Shown: positions 8,337 through 15,966 of the stretch, piece after piece | Layout of the letters: each line of letters starts with the position of its first letter | Numbering within the stretch: the first letter of the stretch is position 1 | DNA from: an uncultured Christensenellaceae bacterium | GTDB taxonomy: Bacteria > Bacillota > Clostridia > Christensenellales > Borkfalkiaceae | Direction: 5' to 3' | NCBI GenBank assembly: GCA_910586985.1 | Contig: CAJUKK010000001.1 | Location: forward strand, 366,084 to 430,083 | Length of the DNA stretch: 64,000 nt | Notes under the pieces: model-generated | The model's input: the letters and a program-made list of their open reading frames with translations, nothing else | The model's database searches: none | Told to the model about the DNA's origin: nothing | Translations under genes and position numbers: made by a program

Positions 8337-9554
8337 TTAAAAAATGACTCCCGAAGAACAAATAAGCAATAACAACGTTAAAAAATATAGAAAAGCAATG
8401 CTCAGCAAAGCCGCAATAAAATACCCCATATCACCGGCCAATCTGGATAAAAACGCAGACGTTTTCCCGCCGATCGGTTCGGTAGCCGCCGCCGAAAGCC
8501 TTAAAAATATCTGAAACGCCGCAAACAGCAAAAGCGGACGTAAAATCGTGCCGAATAAAATAAAGATAGAAAATGAACCGAGAGCGTTTTTGATCAGCGC
8601 GCTTCCTGCAAGCACGACGTCGACGCCGCCCGAAAGAAATCCGCCGACAATCGGAATGGAGCTTGAGATCGCATACTTTGCCGCCCGCAGTGAAAGTCCG
8701 TCGTATTGCGCCGCCGCAATACCTTGTACTGAAAGAAAAATACTAAACAGACCGAGCGTTAGTCCGACGAGCCATTTGCTCACGCTCTTGAAAAGCGCGG
8801 AAAGCTTATCGGTTTTATAATCCGAAGAGAGATTTCCGACAAAAGCAAGCACGATTACAACAACCGCCGAGGGCAATACCACTGCCATAAACAGCTCGGC
8901 GATTGCTCCGCTCATAAAAGTGACGGCAGGACGGTATATCGCCGCAGAGACCGCCCCGCCGCTCGCCGCCATAAGCGTAAGAAGAATCGGATAAACGATT
9001 TCCATTTGTTTTTTCATTTGCGCAATTGCAGAAAAACCCGAGGATAGTACGCTGATGACGCAGGATAAAACGACCGCGCCGACCGCAATAAAGCCGACAA
9101 ATTCTATTATGTCTGTCATAGTACTATTCAAAAATCCATTTTTTGCGGAATTTAAGATTCCGCACAGGAGCGAAATTGCCAAAATAACGGCAAACGCAGG
9201 CAAAAGCACGGTCATTTCGTCCCACACAAGCGCAATGATCGATTTTCCGAGCGAAGTATAATCGAGCGCAAAGTCCCCCGTTATTACGCTTTTTAACTTA
9301 TCTTTTACGGAAATCCCGTTAAACTCCGAGAGAGAATCAAGGTAATTTTGTAATTCTTTCAGGTCGAGCGAATTTAACAGTTCCTCGATATTTCCTTCAA
9401 GTTCTTTCATTGCGTCTTCGCTTATCTGTTCTTCGGCATTTGCCGTTACCCTATCGCCTGTTGTAAATAAAAGCGCAAAAATACAGCAGAATAATAAAAT
9501 CACAAATATGATCGGCTTTAAAATCAGCCGTTTTCTTTCACGGAACGGTTTCAT
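8337..9554 (-). CDS. spoIIIAE: Stage III sporulation protein AE
   Basis: The large polytopic member of the SpoIIIA complex. An N-terminal signal-like helix (residues about 14-34) leads to a soluble stretch, then about seven membrane helices, with conserved family pieces such as SGGAVSAAIYRPAVTFMSG, SIPIVGGFLSGGVDVVLAG and SAAATEPIGG. The length of 405 is normal. It overlaps spoIIIAD by 4 nt. Confidence 0.93.
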   Translation of the reverse strand: MKPFRERKRLILKPIIFVILLFCCIFALLFTTGDRVTANAEEQISEDAMKELEGNIEELLNSLDLKELQNYLDSLSEFNGISVKDKLKSVITGDFALDYTSLGKSIIALVWDEMTVLLPAFAVILAISLLCGILNSAKNGFLNSTMTDIIEFVGFIAVGAVVLSCVISVLSSGFSAIAQMKKQMEIVYPILLTLMAASGGAVSAAIYRPAVTFMSGAIAELFMAVVLPSAVVVIVLAFVGNLSSDYKTDKLSALFKSVSKWLVGLTLGLFSIFLSVQGIAAAQYDGLSLRAAKYAISSSIPIVGGFLSGGVDVVLAGSALIKNALGSFSIFILFGTILRPLLLFAAFQIFLRLSAAATEPIGGKTSAFLSRLAGDMGYFIAALLSIAFLYFLTLLLLICSSGVIF

Positions 9555-9946
9555 GGAATCAGCTCCAAAAGTTTGCCGATCAACGAAAGTACGCTTTCAA
9601 GAATGGGAATAGCGAGAACAAGTATCATAATTTTGCCACAGAAGATAAGTTTGTCCGCAACGGAATTTTGTCCGAAATCGTTTAGTATCCCTGCGCTGAA
9701 TTCTACGATATATCCGATGCCGATCATCTTCAACAACACCTTTATAAGGGAAGATTCTATCCCCGTTGCCTTGGCAATACGTTCAAATATGCCGAACGTA
9801 TCGCGGAACGCATCGAACACAAACAGAAGTAGTATGATGCTTCCGGTTACGGTTACGGCAAATGCTAGCTCAGGCTTTGTACTCTTTAAAATGAGAGCGG
9901 CGACCGCCGTAACGAAAGCTATCCCTACAAGCTGAAAAACAAGCAC
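9551..9946 (-). CDS. spoIIIAD: Stage III sporulation protein AD
   Basis: 131 residues with four predicted membrane segments (IAFVTAVAALILKS, LAFAVTVTGSIILLLFVFD, LLKMIGIGYIVEFSAGIL, IMILVLAIPILESVLSL). Length and the GIGYIVEFSAGILNDFGQ block match SpoIIIAD. It is one base after spoIIIAC and overlaps spoIIIAE. Confidence 0.9.
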   Translation of the reverse strand: MLVFQLVGIAFVTAVAALILKSTKPELAFAVTVTGSIILLLFVFDAFRDTFGIFERIAKATGIESSLIKVLLKMIGIGYIVEFSAGILNDFGQNSVADKLIFCGKIMILVLAIPILESVLSLIGKLLELIP

Positions 9947-9947
9947 G

Positions 9948-10145
9948 TCAGTAAATACCGAATACTTCTTTTAATACGGCAAACAGATCGCCAATCATTG
10001 TGACGGCGACGGTGAGCGCAATAACAAGTCCGACGATGGAAACGACGGTCGCAATATCGTCCCTGTCCGACTTTTTGAGCACTTGGCATACGATTGTGAT
10101 AATAATGCCGATGGCGGCAAGTTTAAAAATGATCGAGATATCCAT
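9948..10145 (-). CDS. spoIIIAC: Stage III sporulation protein AC
   Basis: 65 residues with two membrane helices (IIFKLAAIGIIITIVCQVL and IVGLVIALTVAVTMIGDLF) separated by a charged DRDD loop, the standard SpoIIIAC form. The stop of spoIIIAB and start of spoIIIAC share one base at 10145, which suggests coupled translation. Confidence 0.92.
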   Translation of the reverse strand: MDISIIFKLAAIGIIITIVCQVLKKSDRDDIATVVSIVGLVIALTVAVTMIGDLFAVLKEVFGIY

Positions 10146-10612
10146 TATACAATTAAAATAACAAAGGCGAGTCCCGCCAAAAGTCCTAGTTTGAAATAAA
10201 GTTCGCCGCGCTTTTTACATTCCGATTCACTGTCCGTCTTTCTGCCCTGCAATTCTCCCGCCTGAGCCGTAAAATAAGCAGTTTGCACTTTTGCATCGCC
10301 GCGCCCGAGCATGGAAAAATAATCGGCGCAATATTTGCGTTCGTCTTCGGTGAGATATGCATAATTCAGGCTGACTTTTCGTGAAAGAACATACGCAGAA
10401 AGTGATTTTCCAAAGTCGCCTTCACCGCCGTATTCTTTGACCGCAGTTGCAAGCGGACGACGCTGAAAACCAAGTTCTCCCAGATAACGTTCATTGAACG
10501 TAAGAAAAGCAGAAAAGAATTTGCGTCGGTTTCGATATTTTTCTGCGGCAAACCATCCAAGGAAGATGCAGAAAGCGATAATAAACGCGCTGATAAGCAG
10601 TTTAATCCACAA
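10145..10612 (-). CDS. spoIIIAB: Stage III sporulation protein AB, TTG start
   Basis: 155 residues with an N-terminal membrane helix (KLLISAFIIAFCIFLGWFAA), a soluble middle and a C-terminal helix (FKLGLLAGLAFVILIV), as in the SpoIIIAB family. A longer reading frame opens at 10696, but it would overlap spoIIIAA by 95 bp. The TTG at 10612 has a perfect AGGAGG six bases upstream, written within the last codons of spoIIIAA, and gives the family's usual start just before the first helix. I therefore take TTG at 10612. The overlap with spoIIIAA is then 11 bp. Confidence 0.87.
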   Translation of the reverse strand: MWIKLLISAFIIAFCIFLGWFAAEKYRNRRKFFSAFLTFNERYLGELGFQRRPLATAVKEYGGEGDFGKSLSAYVLSRKVSLNYAYLTEDERKYCADYFSMLGRGDAKVQTAYFTAQAGELQGRKTDSESECKKRGELYFKLGLLAGLAFVILIV

Positions 10613-11441
10613 GTGCCCCCTCCTCCCCGAAAATTTTTCCGATTTTACCGAGTCCGTCCAAAAGGATATACTTCGAAAATATTTTTTGCGGTACATTCTC
10701 GTACGCCGTCAGATGTGCCGATGCAAATACCGAAATCCCGCTTTCGATCGCGCGTTTTACGGCGGAATAGTCCTCCGTTAACAGCTCGTCCGTAACAATG
10801 ATTTCCGGACGCATGGCACGGATGCCGGCAGTAAATGCCGTTTGTTTGTCTGCAAAGCGGATCACGTCAGCAGTAGCCCCCAAGTCTCCCGCTGAAAGTT
10901 CGCCGCGCTCGTCGGAGACGAGAATATTTTTCAGCGTCCGTTCGCTTACGATTCTCGTCAAATCCCTGAGCAGCGTCGTTTTTCCTTCCCCGGGCGGCGA
11001 CATCAAAAGCACGGAACATATCCCGCCTGAAAAACAACGGCTGAAAATTTCTTCTGCGCAGCCGAGGATTGCGTGCGGGATACGGATACAGAGCGAAGTC
11101 GGCGAATGTACCGAAAGTACGCTGTCTTTCTCGCACACGAACGTGCCCGCAATGCCGATTCTCTCTCCGTGATTTCCCGTAACAAACCCGCGGCGCAACT
11201 GTTCCTCCACCGCATGCACCGAATATCCGCTCGCGGAGAATAACGTCTCCTCCACTTCCTCCGTCGTTGGAAAAAGCGCGCCCGAGGCAGAATATACAAT
11301 TCCGTCTTTGCCGAGAAAGACAAACATTCCGCCAACGTTGGCGCGGAGAGGTTGCTCCGCGCGGACTCTCAGTTCATAGAGCGTATTCAGATTGACGTGA
11401 CGCACGGCATCCATGAGCCGCGGCGGTAAGAATTCCAGCAT
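10602..11441 (-). CDS. spoIIIAA: Stage III sporulation protein AA, ATPase
   Basis: The AAA-like ATPase of the SpoIIIA complex, related to secretion ATPases. The 279 residues contain a P-loop SPPGEGKTTLLRDL, Walker B RPEIIVTDEL, and the family segment GERIGIAGTF before it. It is the first gene of the operon. A sigma-E-like promoter ends 7 nt before its ATG. The encoded tail (EEGALVD) carries the ribosome binding site for spoIIIAB in another frame. Confidence 0.93.
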   Translation of the reverse strand: MLEFLPPRLMDAVRHVNLNTLYELRVRAEQPLRANVGGMFVFLGKDGIVYSASGALFPTTEEVEETLFSASGYSVHAVEEQLRRGFVTGNHGERIGIAGTFVCEKDSVLSVHSPTSLCIRIPHAILGCAEEIFSRCFSGGICSVLLMSPPGEGKTTLLRDLTRIVSERTLKNILVSDERGELSAGDLGATADVIRFADKQTAFTAGIRAMRPEIIVTDELLTEDYSAVKRAIESGISVFASAHLTAYENVPQKIFSKYILLDGLGKIGKIFGEEGALVD

Positions 11442-11447
11442 TGCTAT

Positions 11448-11476
11448 ATTGTATGGCGGGCATGTCCAAAATATGT
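11448..11476 (-). promoter_or_regulatory. Sigma-E-type promoter of the spoIIIA operon
   Basis: On the minus strand ACATATT (11476-11470), 14 bp, then CATACAAT (11455-11448). This fits the Bacillus subtilis sigma-E consensus (kmATATT, 14-15 bp, CATACAhT) at every position. The spoIIIA operon is a known sigma-E target in the mother cell. The expected transcription start falls at or next to the spoIIIAA ATG at 11441. Confidence 0.8.
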
Positions 11477-11480
11477 TAAT

Positions 11481-11507
11481 AAAAAAGAGCCGACGTTTTG
11501 TCAGCTC
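11481..11507 (-). terminator. Rho-independent terminator after the small gene at 11520
   Basis: On the minus strand GAGCTGAC, loop AAAAC, GTCGGCTC form an 8-bp stem (one G-U pair), followed by TTTTTT. It separates the tail-fibre-like pair from the spoIIIA operon. Confidence 0.85.
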
Positions 11508-11519
11508 TCATAAAAAATG

Positions 11520-11810
11520 TTAATTGCGCGTTGCTGCTACCTCGACAAACCAACGCTTTTCCGTAGGTTCGAAGTAAATGTATTTCTCCGCGCCCTCTAT
11601 GGTGCACGTATAACGGATCGGGAGCATTGCGCCAACGCGCGCCGCTGCATGGTCGACCGACTTTACTTTATCGATATAAAACCGTCTCCCGTCCTCCCAG
11701 ACGAGTGATAACGGGAACATTCTGCCTTCGCGTGAAAAGCGTACGTCAGTTTCAACGTAAATTTTGCGGTACTCCATACCATACAGTGTACGAAATACCG
11801 CTAATTTCAT
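11520..11810 (-). CDS. Small hypothetical protein
   Basis: 96 residues, soluble, with no signal or membrane segment. Recognisable blocks are LYGMEYRKIYVETDVRFSRE, PLSLVWEDGRRFYIDKVKSV, IRYTCTIEG and RWFVEV. From memory, small Bacillota proteins with the WEDGR...IDRV...RYT...RWFVE layout often sit beside Y-family DNA polymerase genes; I cannot confirm the family here, and dinB in this window is 16 kb away. It follows the tail-fibre-like gene after only 6 bp and lacks a Shine-Dalgarno sequence, so it may be translated by coupling. A terminator follows directly. Confidence 0.7.
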   Translation of the reverse strand: MKLAVFRTLYGMEYRKIYVETDVRFSREGRMFPLSLVWEDGRRFYIDKVKSVDHAAARVGAMLPIRYTCTIEGAEKYIYFEPTEKRWFVEVAATRN

Positions 11811-11816
11811 GCGTTT

Positions 11817-12941
11817 TTAATTATAAATTGCTTTCCAATCGCTCCAGATTCCGTTCATATAATTACGAATCCGCATTGCACAATCCGAACGAACGGAAAA
11901 AGCGATCTGCGTTATATAGTTCTGTGCGGTATGTCCTAGAATCAACATGTACCAATCCCCGTTTGTCTGAGACGGATTGGAAGAAGACTGAGGTGCGTTT
12001 GCGGTTGGATAATCTTCCGCACCGAAAATTTCGACAAATCCCGTTGTCTTATGGTTATTATAGTCTGCGCCGTATACAACGTACGGTGCAATCGGCATCT
12101 GCTTGGCGTCCGTCAGCGCTCCGAGCCCCAAGTCCTCCTTCGAAATAGCAACGTCACCCGTTTTCCCGTTGACCGAAGTAACCTGTCCCGTCGTAATTTG
12201 CGGCTTGTTGGTAAGATCGTTATAATCGCCGCTTGTAGCAACCGCCGAAAGTCCGAGATCGTCTGCAGTCAGCGACACGGGTTCGCTGCCGTTAAACTGT
12301 TTATTGCCGACGGTAAGCGAATTGTTAAGCATTCCGCCCGACAACTGTAACTTCGTAAGTCCCGATTGGGTTTTTACAAACGGTGTAAAATTGCCGTCTG
12401 AAAGCTGAAAAAACAACCCGCCTTCCGCCAGATGTTCGGTAGGCGCACTTTGTCCGTCCGATCCGAACTCGACTATTTTTCCGCCTTTTATAACCTGACC
12501 GCACGTATTGACTTCGACGGCGGAGTACGATCCTGCCGCAACTTTTTCCTCGAAGATGCTCCAATCATGCCCGTTGATAAGCGCAAGAATCTGTTCTTGC
12601 ACGGTTGGTGAAAACGCCTCGCTGCGGACGCTGTGCGCCCCTTCATGACATTTTAAACGCACAAACGTAGACGCAATGCGCTTTTCTCCGCTCACGGCAA
12701 AGACCCCGATAAGTACGAAATCCGAACGGTTTTCGCCGATCATCGGAAATGTGCATTCTGTGCCGGAAAACGTTTGCTCGCTGCAACCGTCCGCCCATAC
12801 CGCTACGGCTATTCGGACGGGAAATTGCGCCCATTCTCCGTCAAAGGTAAACTTTAAACGATCGCAGTTATTAAATGAAACGACTTCGTTAAAGTTTGTA
12901 GAAGCCGTCTTGTTTGAAACTTTTATTTCTATGTTGGCCAT
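11817..12941 (-). CDS. Phage tail-fibre / baseplate-like protein
   Basis: 374 residues that look like a phage receptor-binding or tail-fibre protein. Residues about 1-115 resemble the BppU-type N-terminal beta domain. Then come collagen- or fibre-like repeats: LTADDLGLSAVATSGDYNDL with NKPQ, and VTSVNGKTGDVAISKEDLGL, both common in phage fibres. The C-terminal part, with AQNYITQIAFSV and NGIWSDWKAIYN, resembles pyocin-knob ends. No other phage structural genes are near. It has its own promoter candidate and forms a two-gene unit with the small gene downstream. It may be a domesticated fibre or a leftover from a lost prophage. Confidence 0.75.
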   Translation of the reverse strand: MANIEIKVSNKTASTNFNEVVSFNNCDRLKFTFDGEWAQFPVRIAVAVWADGCSEQTFSGTECTFPMIGENRSDFVLIGVFAVSGEKRIASTFVRLKCHEGAHSVRSEAFSPTVQEQILALINGHDWSIFEEKVAAGSYSAVEVNTCGQVIKGGKIVEFGSDGQSAPTEHLAEGGLFFQLSDGNFTPFVKTQSGLTKLQLSGGMLNNSLTVGNKQFNGSEPVSLTADDLGLSAVATSGDYNDLTNKPQITTGQVTSVNGKTGDVAISKEDLGLGALTDAKQMPIAPYVVYGADYNNHKTTGFVEIFGAEDYPTANAPQSSSNPSQTNGDWYMLILGHTAQNYITQIAFSVRSDCAMRIRNYMNGIWSDWKAIYN

Positions 12942-12973
12942 AAAATCTCCTTTTTTCTTTATTCTATCAAGAA

Positions 12974-13002
12974 AAATTAGGATTTTGGGCTTTATATGAC
13001 AA
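12974..13002 (-). promoter_or_regulatory. Candidate promoter for the tail-fibre-like gene
   Basis: On the minus strand TTGTCA (13002-12997), 17 bp, TAATTT (12979-12974). The -35 overlaps the tail of the purB terminator. The -10 is weak. Confidence 0.4.
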
Positions 13003-13026
13003 AAATCGCGGCAAACGCCGCGATTT
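12997..13026 (-). terminator. purB terminator
   Basis: On the minus strand AAATCGCGGC, loop GTTT, GCCGCGATTT form a perfect 10-bp stem ending in a short T run, 20 bp after the purB stop. Confidence 0.85.
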
Positions 13027-13046
13027 CTTTTATCACTACAATTATA

Positions 13047-14483
13047 TTATACCCGAACTTCGCCTTTTTCGCCGAGAACGCCCGCATGCTTTTTCAGGAT
13101 CGGATCGATTTCCGAGCAAATAAACTCTTCCGTTTGCTGCGGCGCGCGTCCGACAAATTTTTTCGCATCGAGTATCTCGTCGAGATGGTTCCATACAACT
13201 TTAAAATCTTTATCTTTTTTGATCAGTTCGATAAGGTTATTCTCTTTACCTTCCTGCTTGACCTGTTTTCCCGCCTCCATAGAAAGAACGCGTATCTTTT
13301 CATGCAGTTCCTGACGGTTTCCGCCTGCTTTTACGCACTCCATCAAAATATTTTCCGTTGCCATAAACGGAAGTTCAGCTGCCACGTGTTTTGCAATCAC
13401 TTTTTCGTATACGACAAGATTTTCGGCAACGTTCATGTAAATATTAAGGATTGCGTCCACCGTCAAAAATGCTTGCGCATTGACGATACGGCGATTTGCA
13501 GAATCATCGAGCGTGCGTTCAAACCACTGCGTGGATGCAGTGACCGCCGCGTTGATGGGAAGAGAAAGCATATACCGCGCCAAAGACCCCATTCGTTCCG
13601 ATCTCATCGGATTGCGCTTGTACGCCATTGCCGACGAACCGATCTGACTCTTTTCAAACGGTTCTTCAATCTCTTTCATATTCTGCAATATACGGATGTC
13701 GTTAGAGAATTTATACGCGCTCTGCGCGATCTGCGAAAGCACGCACAGTATGTTATAGTCGAATTTTCTCGGATAAGTCTGCCCTGTAACACCGTATACC
13801 TTTTCGTAGCCAAGTTTTTTGACAACGCGCCGTTCAAGCTCTTTGACTTTTTCCGTGTCACCGTTAAACAGCTCCATAAAGCTTGCCTGCGTACCCGTTG
13901 TCCCCTTAACTCCGCGCAAACGGATATGTTCGTACAATCCCGTAAGATTTTCGTAATCGAGCATCAGATCCTGCAACCAAAGAGTTGCGCGTTTTCCGAC
14001 GGTCGTGAGCTGTGCGGGTTGTAAATGAGTAAAACCGAGCGTAGGCACGTTTTTATAGCTGAGCGCAAATTTTTTCAGTTTTTCCATGACGTTGACAAGT
14101 TTTTTTAATATAATGTCAAGTCCGTCTTTCATGATCATAACTTCGCTGTTGCAGTCTACAAAGCAACTCGTTGCGCCAAGGTGAATGATCGGCTCTGCGG
14201 AAGGCGCGACAAGAGAAAACGCCTTTACGTGCGCCATAACGTCGTGCCGTACCTGCCGTTCGAATTCTTCCGCTTTTTCGTAGTCGATATCGGCTACGTG
14301 CGCCTTCATTTCATCCACTTGCGACTGTGTAACGGGAAGTCCGAGTTCCATTTCGCTTTCCGCGAGCGCAATCCAAAGCTCGCGCCAAAGACGGAAACGT
14401 TTTTGATCGCCGAAGTTCTCCATCATCTCTTTACTTGCATAGCGCGTGTTTAAAGGATTTTCGTAATACAATTTTTCTGTCAT
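13047..14483 (-). CDS. purB: Adenylosuccinate lyase
   Basis: Acts twice in purine synthesis, cleaving SAICAR and adenylosuccinate to release fumarate. The fumarate-lyase signature SSAMAYKRNPMRSERMGSL lies near residues 285-303, and HLGATSCFVDCNSE and TLGFTHLQPAQLTTVG carry the other two conserved regions. At 478 residues it belongs to the longer PurB form. It follows the cyclophilin gene after 13 bp and ends the operon dCMP deaminase-cyclophilin-purB. Confidence 0.96.
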   Translation of the reverse strand: MTEKLYYENPLNTRYASKEMMENFGDQKRFRLWRELWIALAESEMELGLPVTQSQVDEMKAHVADIDYEKAEEFERQVRHDVMAHVKAFSLVAPSAEPIIHLGATSCFVDCNSEVMIMKDGLDIILKKLVNVMEKLKKFALSYKNVPTLGFTHLQPAQLTTVGKRATLWLQDLMLDYENLTGLYEHIRLRGVKGTTGTQASFMELFNGDTEKVKELERRVVKKLGYEKVYGVTGQTYPRKFDYNILCVLSQIAQSAYKFSNDIRILQNMKEIEEPFEKSQIGSSAMAYKRNPMRSERMGSLARYMLSLPINAAVTASTQWFERTLDDSANRRIVNAQAFLTVDAILNIYMNVAENLVVYEKVIAKHVAAELPFMATENILMECVKAGGNRQELHEKIRVLSMEAGKQVKQEGKENNLIELIKKDKDFKVVWNHLDEILDAKKFVGRAPQQTEEFICSEIDPILKKHAGVLGEKGEVRV

Positions 14484-14496
14484 AATAACTCCGATG

Positions 14497-15024
14497 TTAT
14501 ATTTTTTCGGGTTCGGGATAGGTTATACCGAATGTTTCCGCCGTAACTTTTTTCATTTTTTGTGTTTTGACGGGACGATCGCCGTAGTCGGTCGCAGTTC
14601 CGGCGATTTCGTCAACCGTATCCATGCCCTCAATCACTTTCCCGAAAGCGGCATACTGTCCGTCGAGATAGCTTGCGTCCGCATGCATAACAAAGAATTG
14701 CGAACCGGCAGAATCGGGATTTTGTGCGCGCGCCATTGAAAGCACGCCGCGCTTGTGATTCAGCGTGTTATTTACGCCGTTCGAAGAAAATTCCCCGCGG
14801 ATATGGTAACCGGGACCGCCCGTTCCCTTTCCAAGCGGATCGCCGCCCTGAATCATAAAGTCCGCAATGACGCGGTGAAAAATTACGCCGTCGTAAAAAC
14901 CTTTGTTGACGAGCGATAAAAAGTTGTTCACCGTGTTGGGAGCAACCGACGGATACAGTTCCGCCTGAAATGTTTTGCCGTTCTCCATCTCGAACGTAAC
15001 GACGGGATTTTTAGTTTGAGTCAT
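14497..15024 (-). CDS. Cyclophilin-type peptidyl-prolyl isomerase
   Basis: Catalyses cis-trans isomerisation of proline peptide bonds. The 175 residues contain the active-site FHRVIADFMIQGGDP, RGVLSMARAQNPDSAGSQFF and FGKVIEGMD, all cyclophilin hallmarks. It has no signal peptide, so it is cytosolic. It overlaps the deaminase gene by 4 nt. Confidence 0.95.
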   Translation of the reverse strand: MTQTKNPVVTFEMENGKTFQAELYPSVAPNTVNNFLSLVNKGFYDGVIFHRVIADFMIQGGDPLGKGTGGPGYHIRGEFSSNGVNNTLNHKRGVLSMARAQNPDSAGSQFFVMHADASYLDGQYAAFGKVIEGMDTVDEIAGTATDYGDRPVKTQKMKKVTAETFGITYPEPEKI

Positions 15025-15473
15025 AAAGCATCCTCCTCGAATTTCTCTATTTTCGTTCCCGCTTCCCCGAACAGTCGCATTGAAAACTCATCGGGATAGC
15101 CTTCTTTATATACCACGCGGTTAATGCCTGCGTTGATAATCATTTTTGCACAGATAACGCACGGCTGATGCGTACAATAGAGCGTTGCGCCGTTGATATT
15201 GATGCCGTAGCGCGCGGCTTGAATAATTGCGTTCTGTTCCGCATGCGCTGCATAACAGAGTTCGTGCTGCGTGCCGCTTGGAATATTCAGCTTTTCACGC
15301 AGACATTCCCCGCGCTCGATGCACGATTCAATCCCCGCAGGAGCGCCGTTATATCCCGTCGTCATCACACGGTGATCCCGCACGATCACGGCGCCGACTT
15401 TGCGGCGGTGGCAGCTTGCCCAACGTCCCACCGTCTCCGTTAATTCCATAAACCGAATATCCCACTTATCCAT
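15021..15473 (-). CDS. dCMP deaminase (ComEB-like)
   Basis: A zinc cytidine/deoxycytidylate deaminase that makes dUMP for dTMP synthesis. The zinc site is HAEQNAI and PCVICAKMIINAG. The frame is open to 15521, but the ATG at 15473 has GGAG at good spacing and gives the usual start MDKWDIRFMELTETVGRWA; it is 150 residues from there. First gene of a three-gene operon with the cyclophilin and purB. Confidence 0.92.
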   Translation of the reverse strand: MDKWDIRFMELTETVGRWASCHRRKVGAVIVRDHRVMTTGYNGAPAGIESCIERGECLREKLNIPSGTQHELCYAAHAEQNAIIQAARYGININGATLYCTHQPCVICAKMIINAGINRVVYKEGYPDEFSMRLFGEAGTKIEKFEEDAL

Positions 15474-15492
15474 TCCCTGTCTCCTTTTCAAA

Positions 15493-15521
15493 ATTATATC
15501 ATAATACCGCACGATTGTCAA
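15493..15521 (-). promoter_or_regulatory. Promoter of the dCMP deaminase-cyclophilin-purB operon
   Basis: On the minus strand TTGACA (15521-15516), 17 bp, TATAAT (15498-15493): a perfect vegetative consensus. Confidence 0.85.
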
Positions 15522-15582
15522 TGCCGAAAAATGCGCGGAAAAAATAAAATAAAAAATATTCGGAAAAATTTTCCTTTTGCGT

Positions 15583-15610
15583 TTGATTTTACTGCGGTTG
15601 TGTTTATAAT
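15583..15610 (+). promoter_or_regulatory. groESL promoter
   Basis: TTGATT (15583-15588), 16 bp, TATAAT (15605-15610), 50 bp before the groES start. Strong Shine-Dalgarno AGGAGG follows near 15648. Confidence 0.7.
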
Positions 15611-15636
15611 AATTAGGAATCCGATAGGATAATTAT
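15609..15636. promoter_or_regulatory. Inverted repeat overlapping the groESL start site
   Basis: ATAATT and ATCC (with AGGA between) face GGAT and AATTAT across a GATA centre. It directly adjoins the -10 and covers the expected start site, where an operator would be placed. It does not match the CIRCE element of HrcA (TTAGCACTC, 9 bp, GAGTGCTAA). Confidence 0.4.
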
Positions 15637-15659
15637 ATTGAATTTTTAGGAGGTCGGTT

Positions 15660-15944
15660 ATGAATATTAAACCTTTATTCGACAAAGTGGTAGTTGAGGC
15701 GCTCACGGTCGAAGAAAAGACGAAGAGCGGCTTTTATCTGCCCTCTTCCGCGCAGGAAAAACCTCAGACGTGCGTCGTCGTAGCAGTCGGTCCCGGAGGC
15801 GTGGTCGACGGTAAAGACGTAGTAATGCAGGTAAAGGTCGGCGACAAAGTTCTCTGCTCCAAGTATGCGGGCACGGACTTCAAAGTGGACGGGAAAGAGT
15901 TCACGATCATCAAACAAAGCGATATTCTCGCAATTGTAGAATAA
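15660..15944 (+). CDS. groES: Co-chaperonin GroES
   Basis: The heptameric lid of the GroEL folding chamber. 94 residues with the start NIKPLFDKVVVEALTVEEKT, the mobile loop region TKSGFYLPSSAQEKPQ and KVGDKVLCSKYAGTDFKVDG, ending SDILAIVE. It precedes groEL by 22 bp behind a strong ribosome binding site. Confidence 0.97.
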   Translation: MNIKPLFDKVVVEALTVEEKTKSGFYLPSSAQEKPQTCVVVAVGPGGVVDGKDVVMQVKVGDKVLCSKYAGTDFKVDGKEFTIIKQSDILAIVE

Positions 15945-15966
15945 TCATAAGGAGACGTAAAATATT

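Noticed and set aside
12150..12300. CRISPR-like or other tandem DNA repeat in the fibre gene
   Set aside because: The repetition is at the protein-motif level of phage fibres; the DNA copies are too diverged and few for an array.
11520..12941. Start of an intact prophage
   Set aside because: No terminase, portal, capsid, holin or integrase gene within 8 kb on either side.
12996..14024. 342-codon open frame on the plus strand
   Set aside because: Antisense to purB; composition (many H, R, F, C) is typical of a mirror frame.
15583..15660. CIRCE element before groES
   Set aside because: The arms TTAGCACTC/GAGTGCTAA are absent; the inverted repeat that is present has another sequence.
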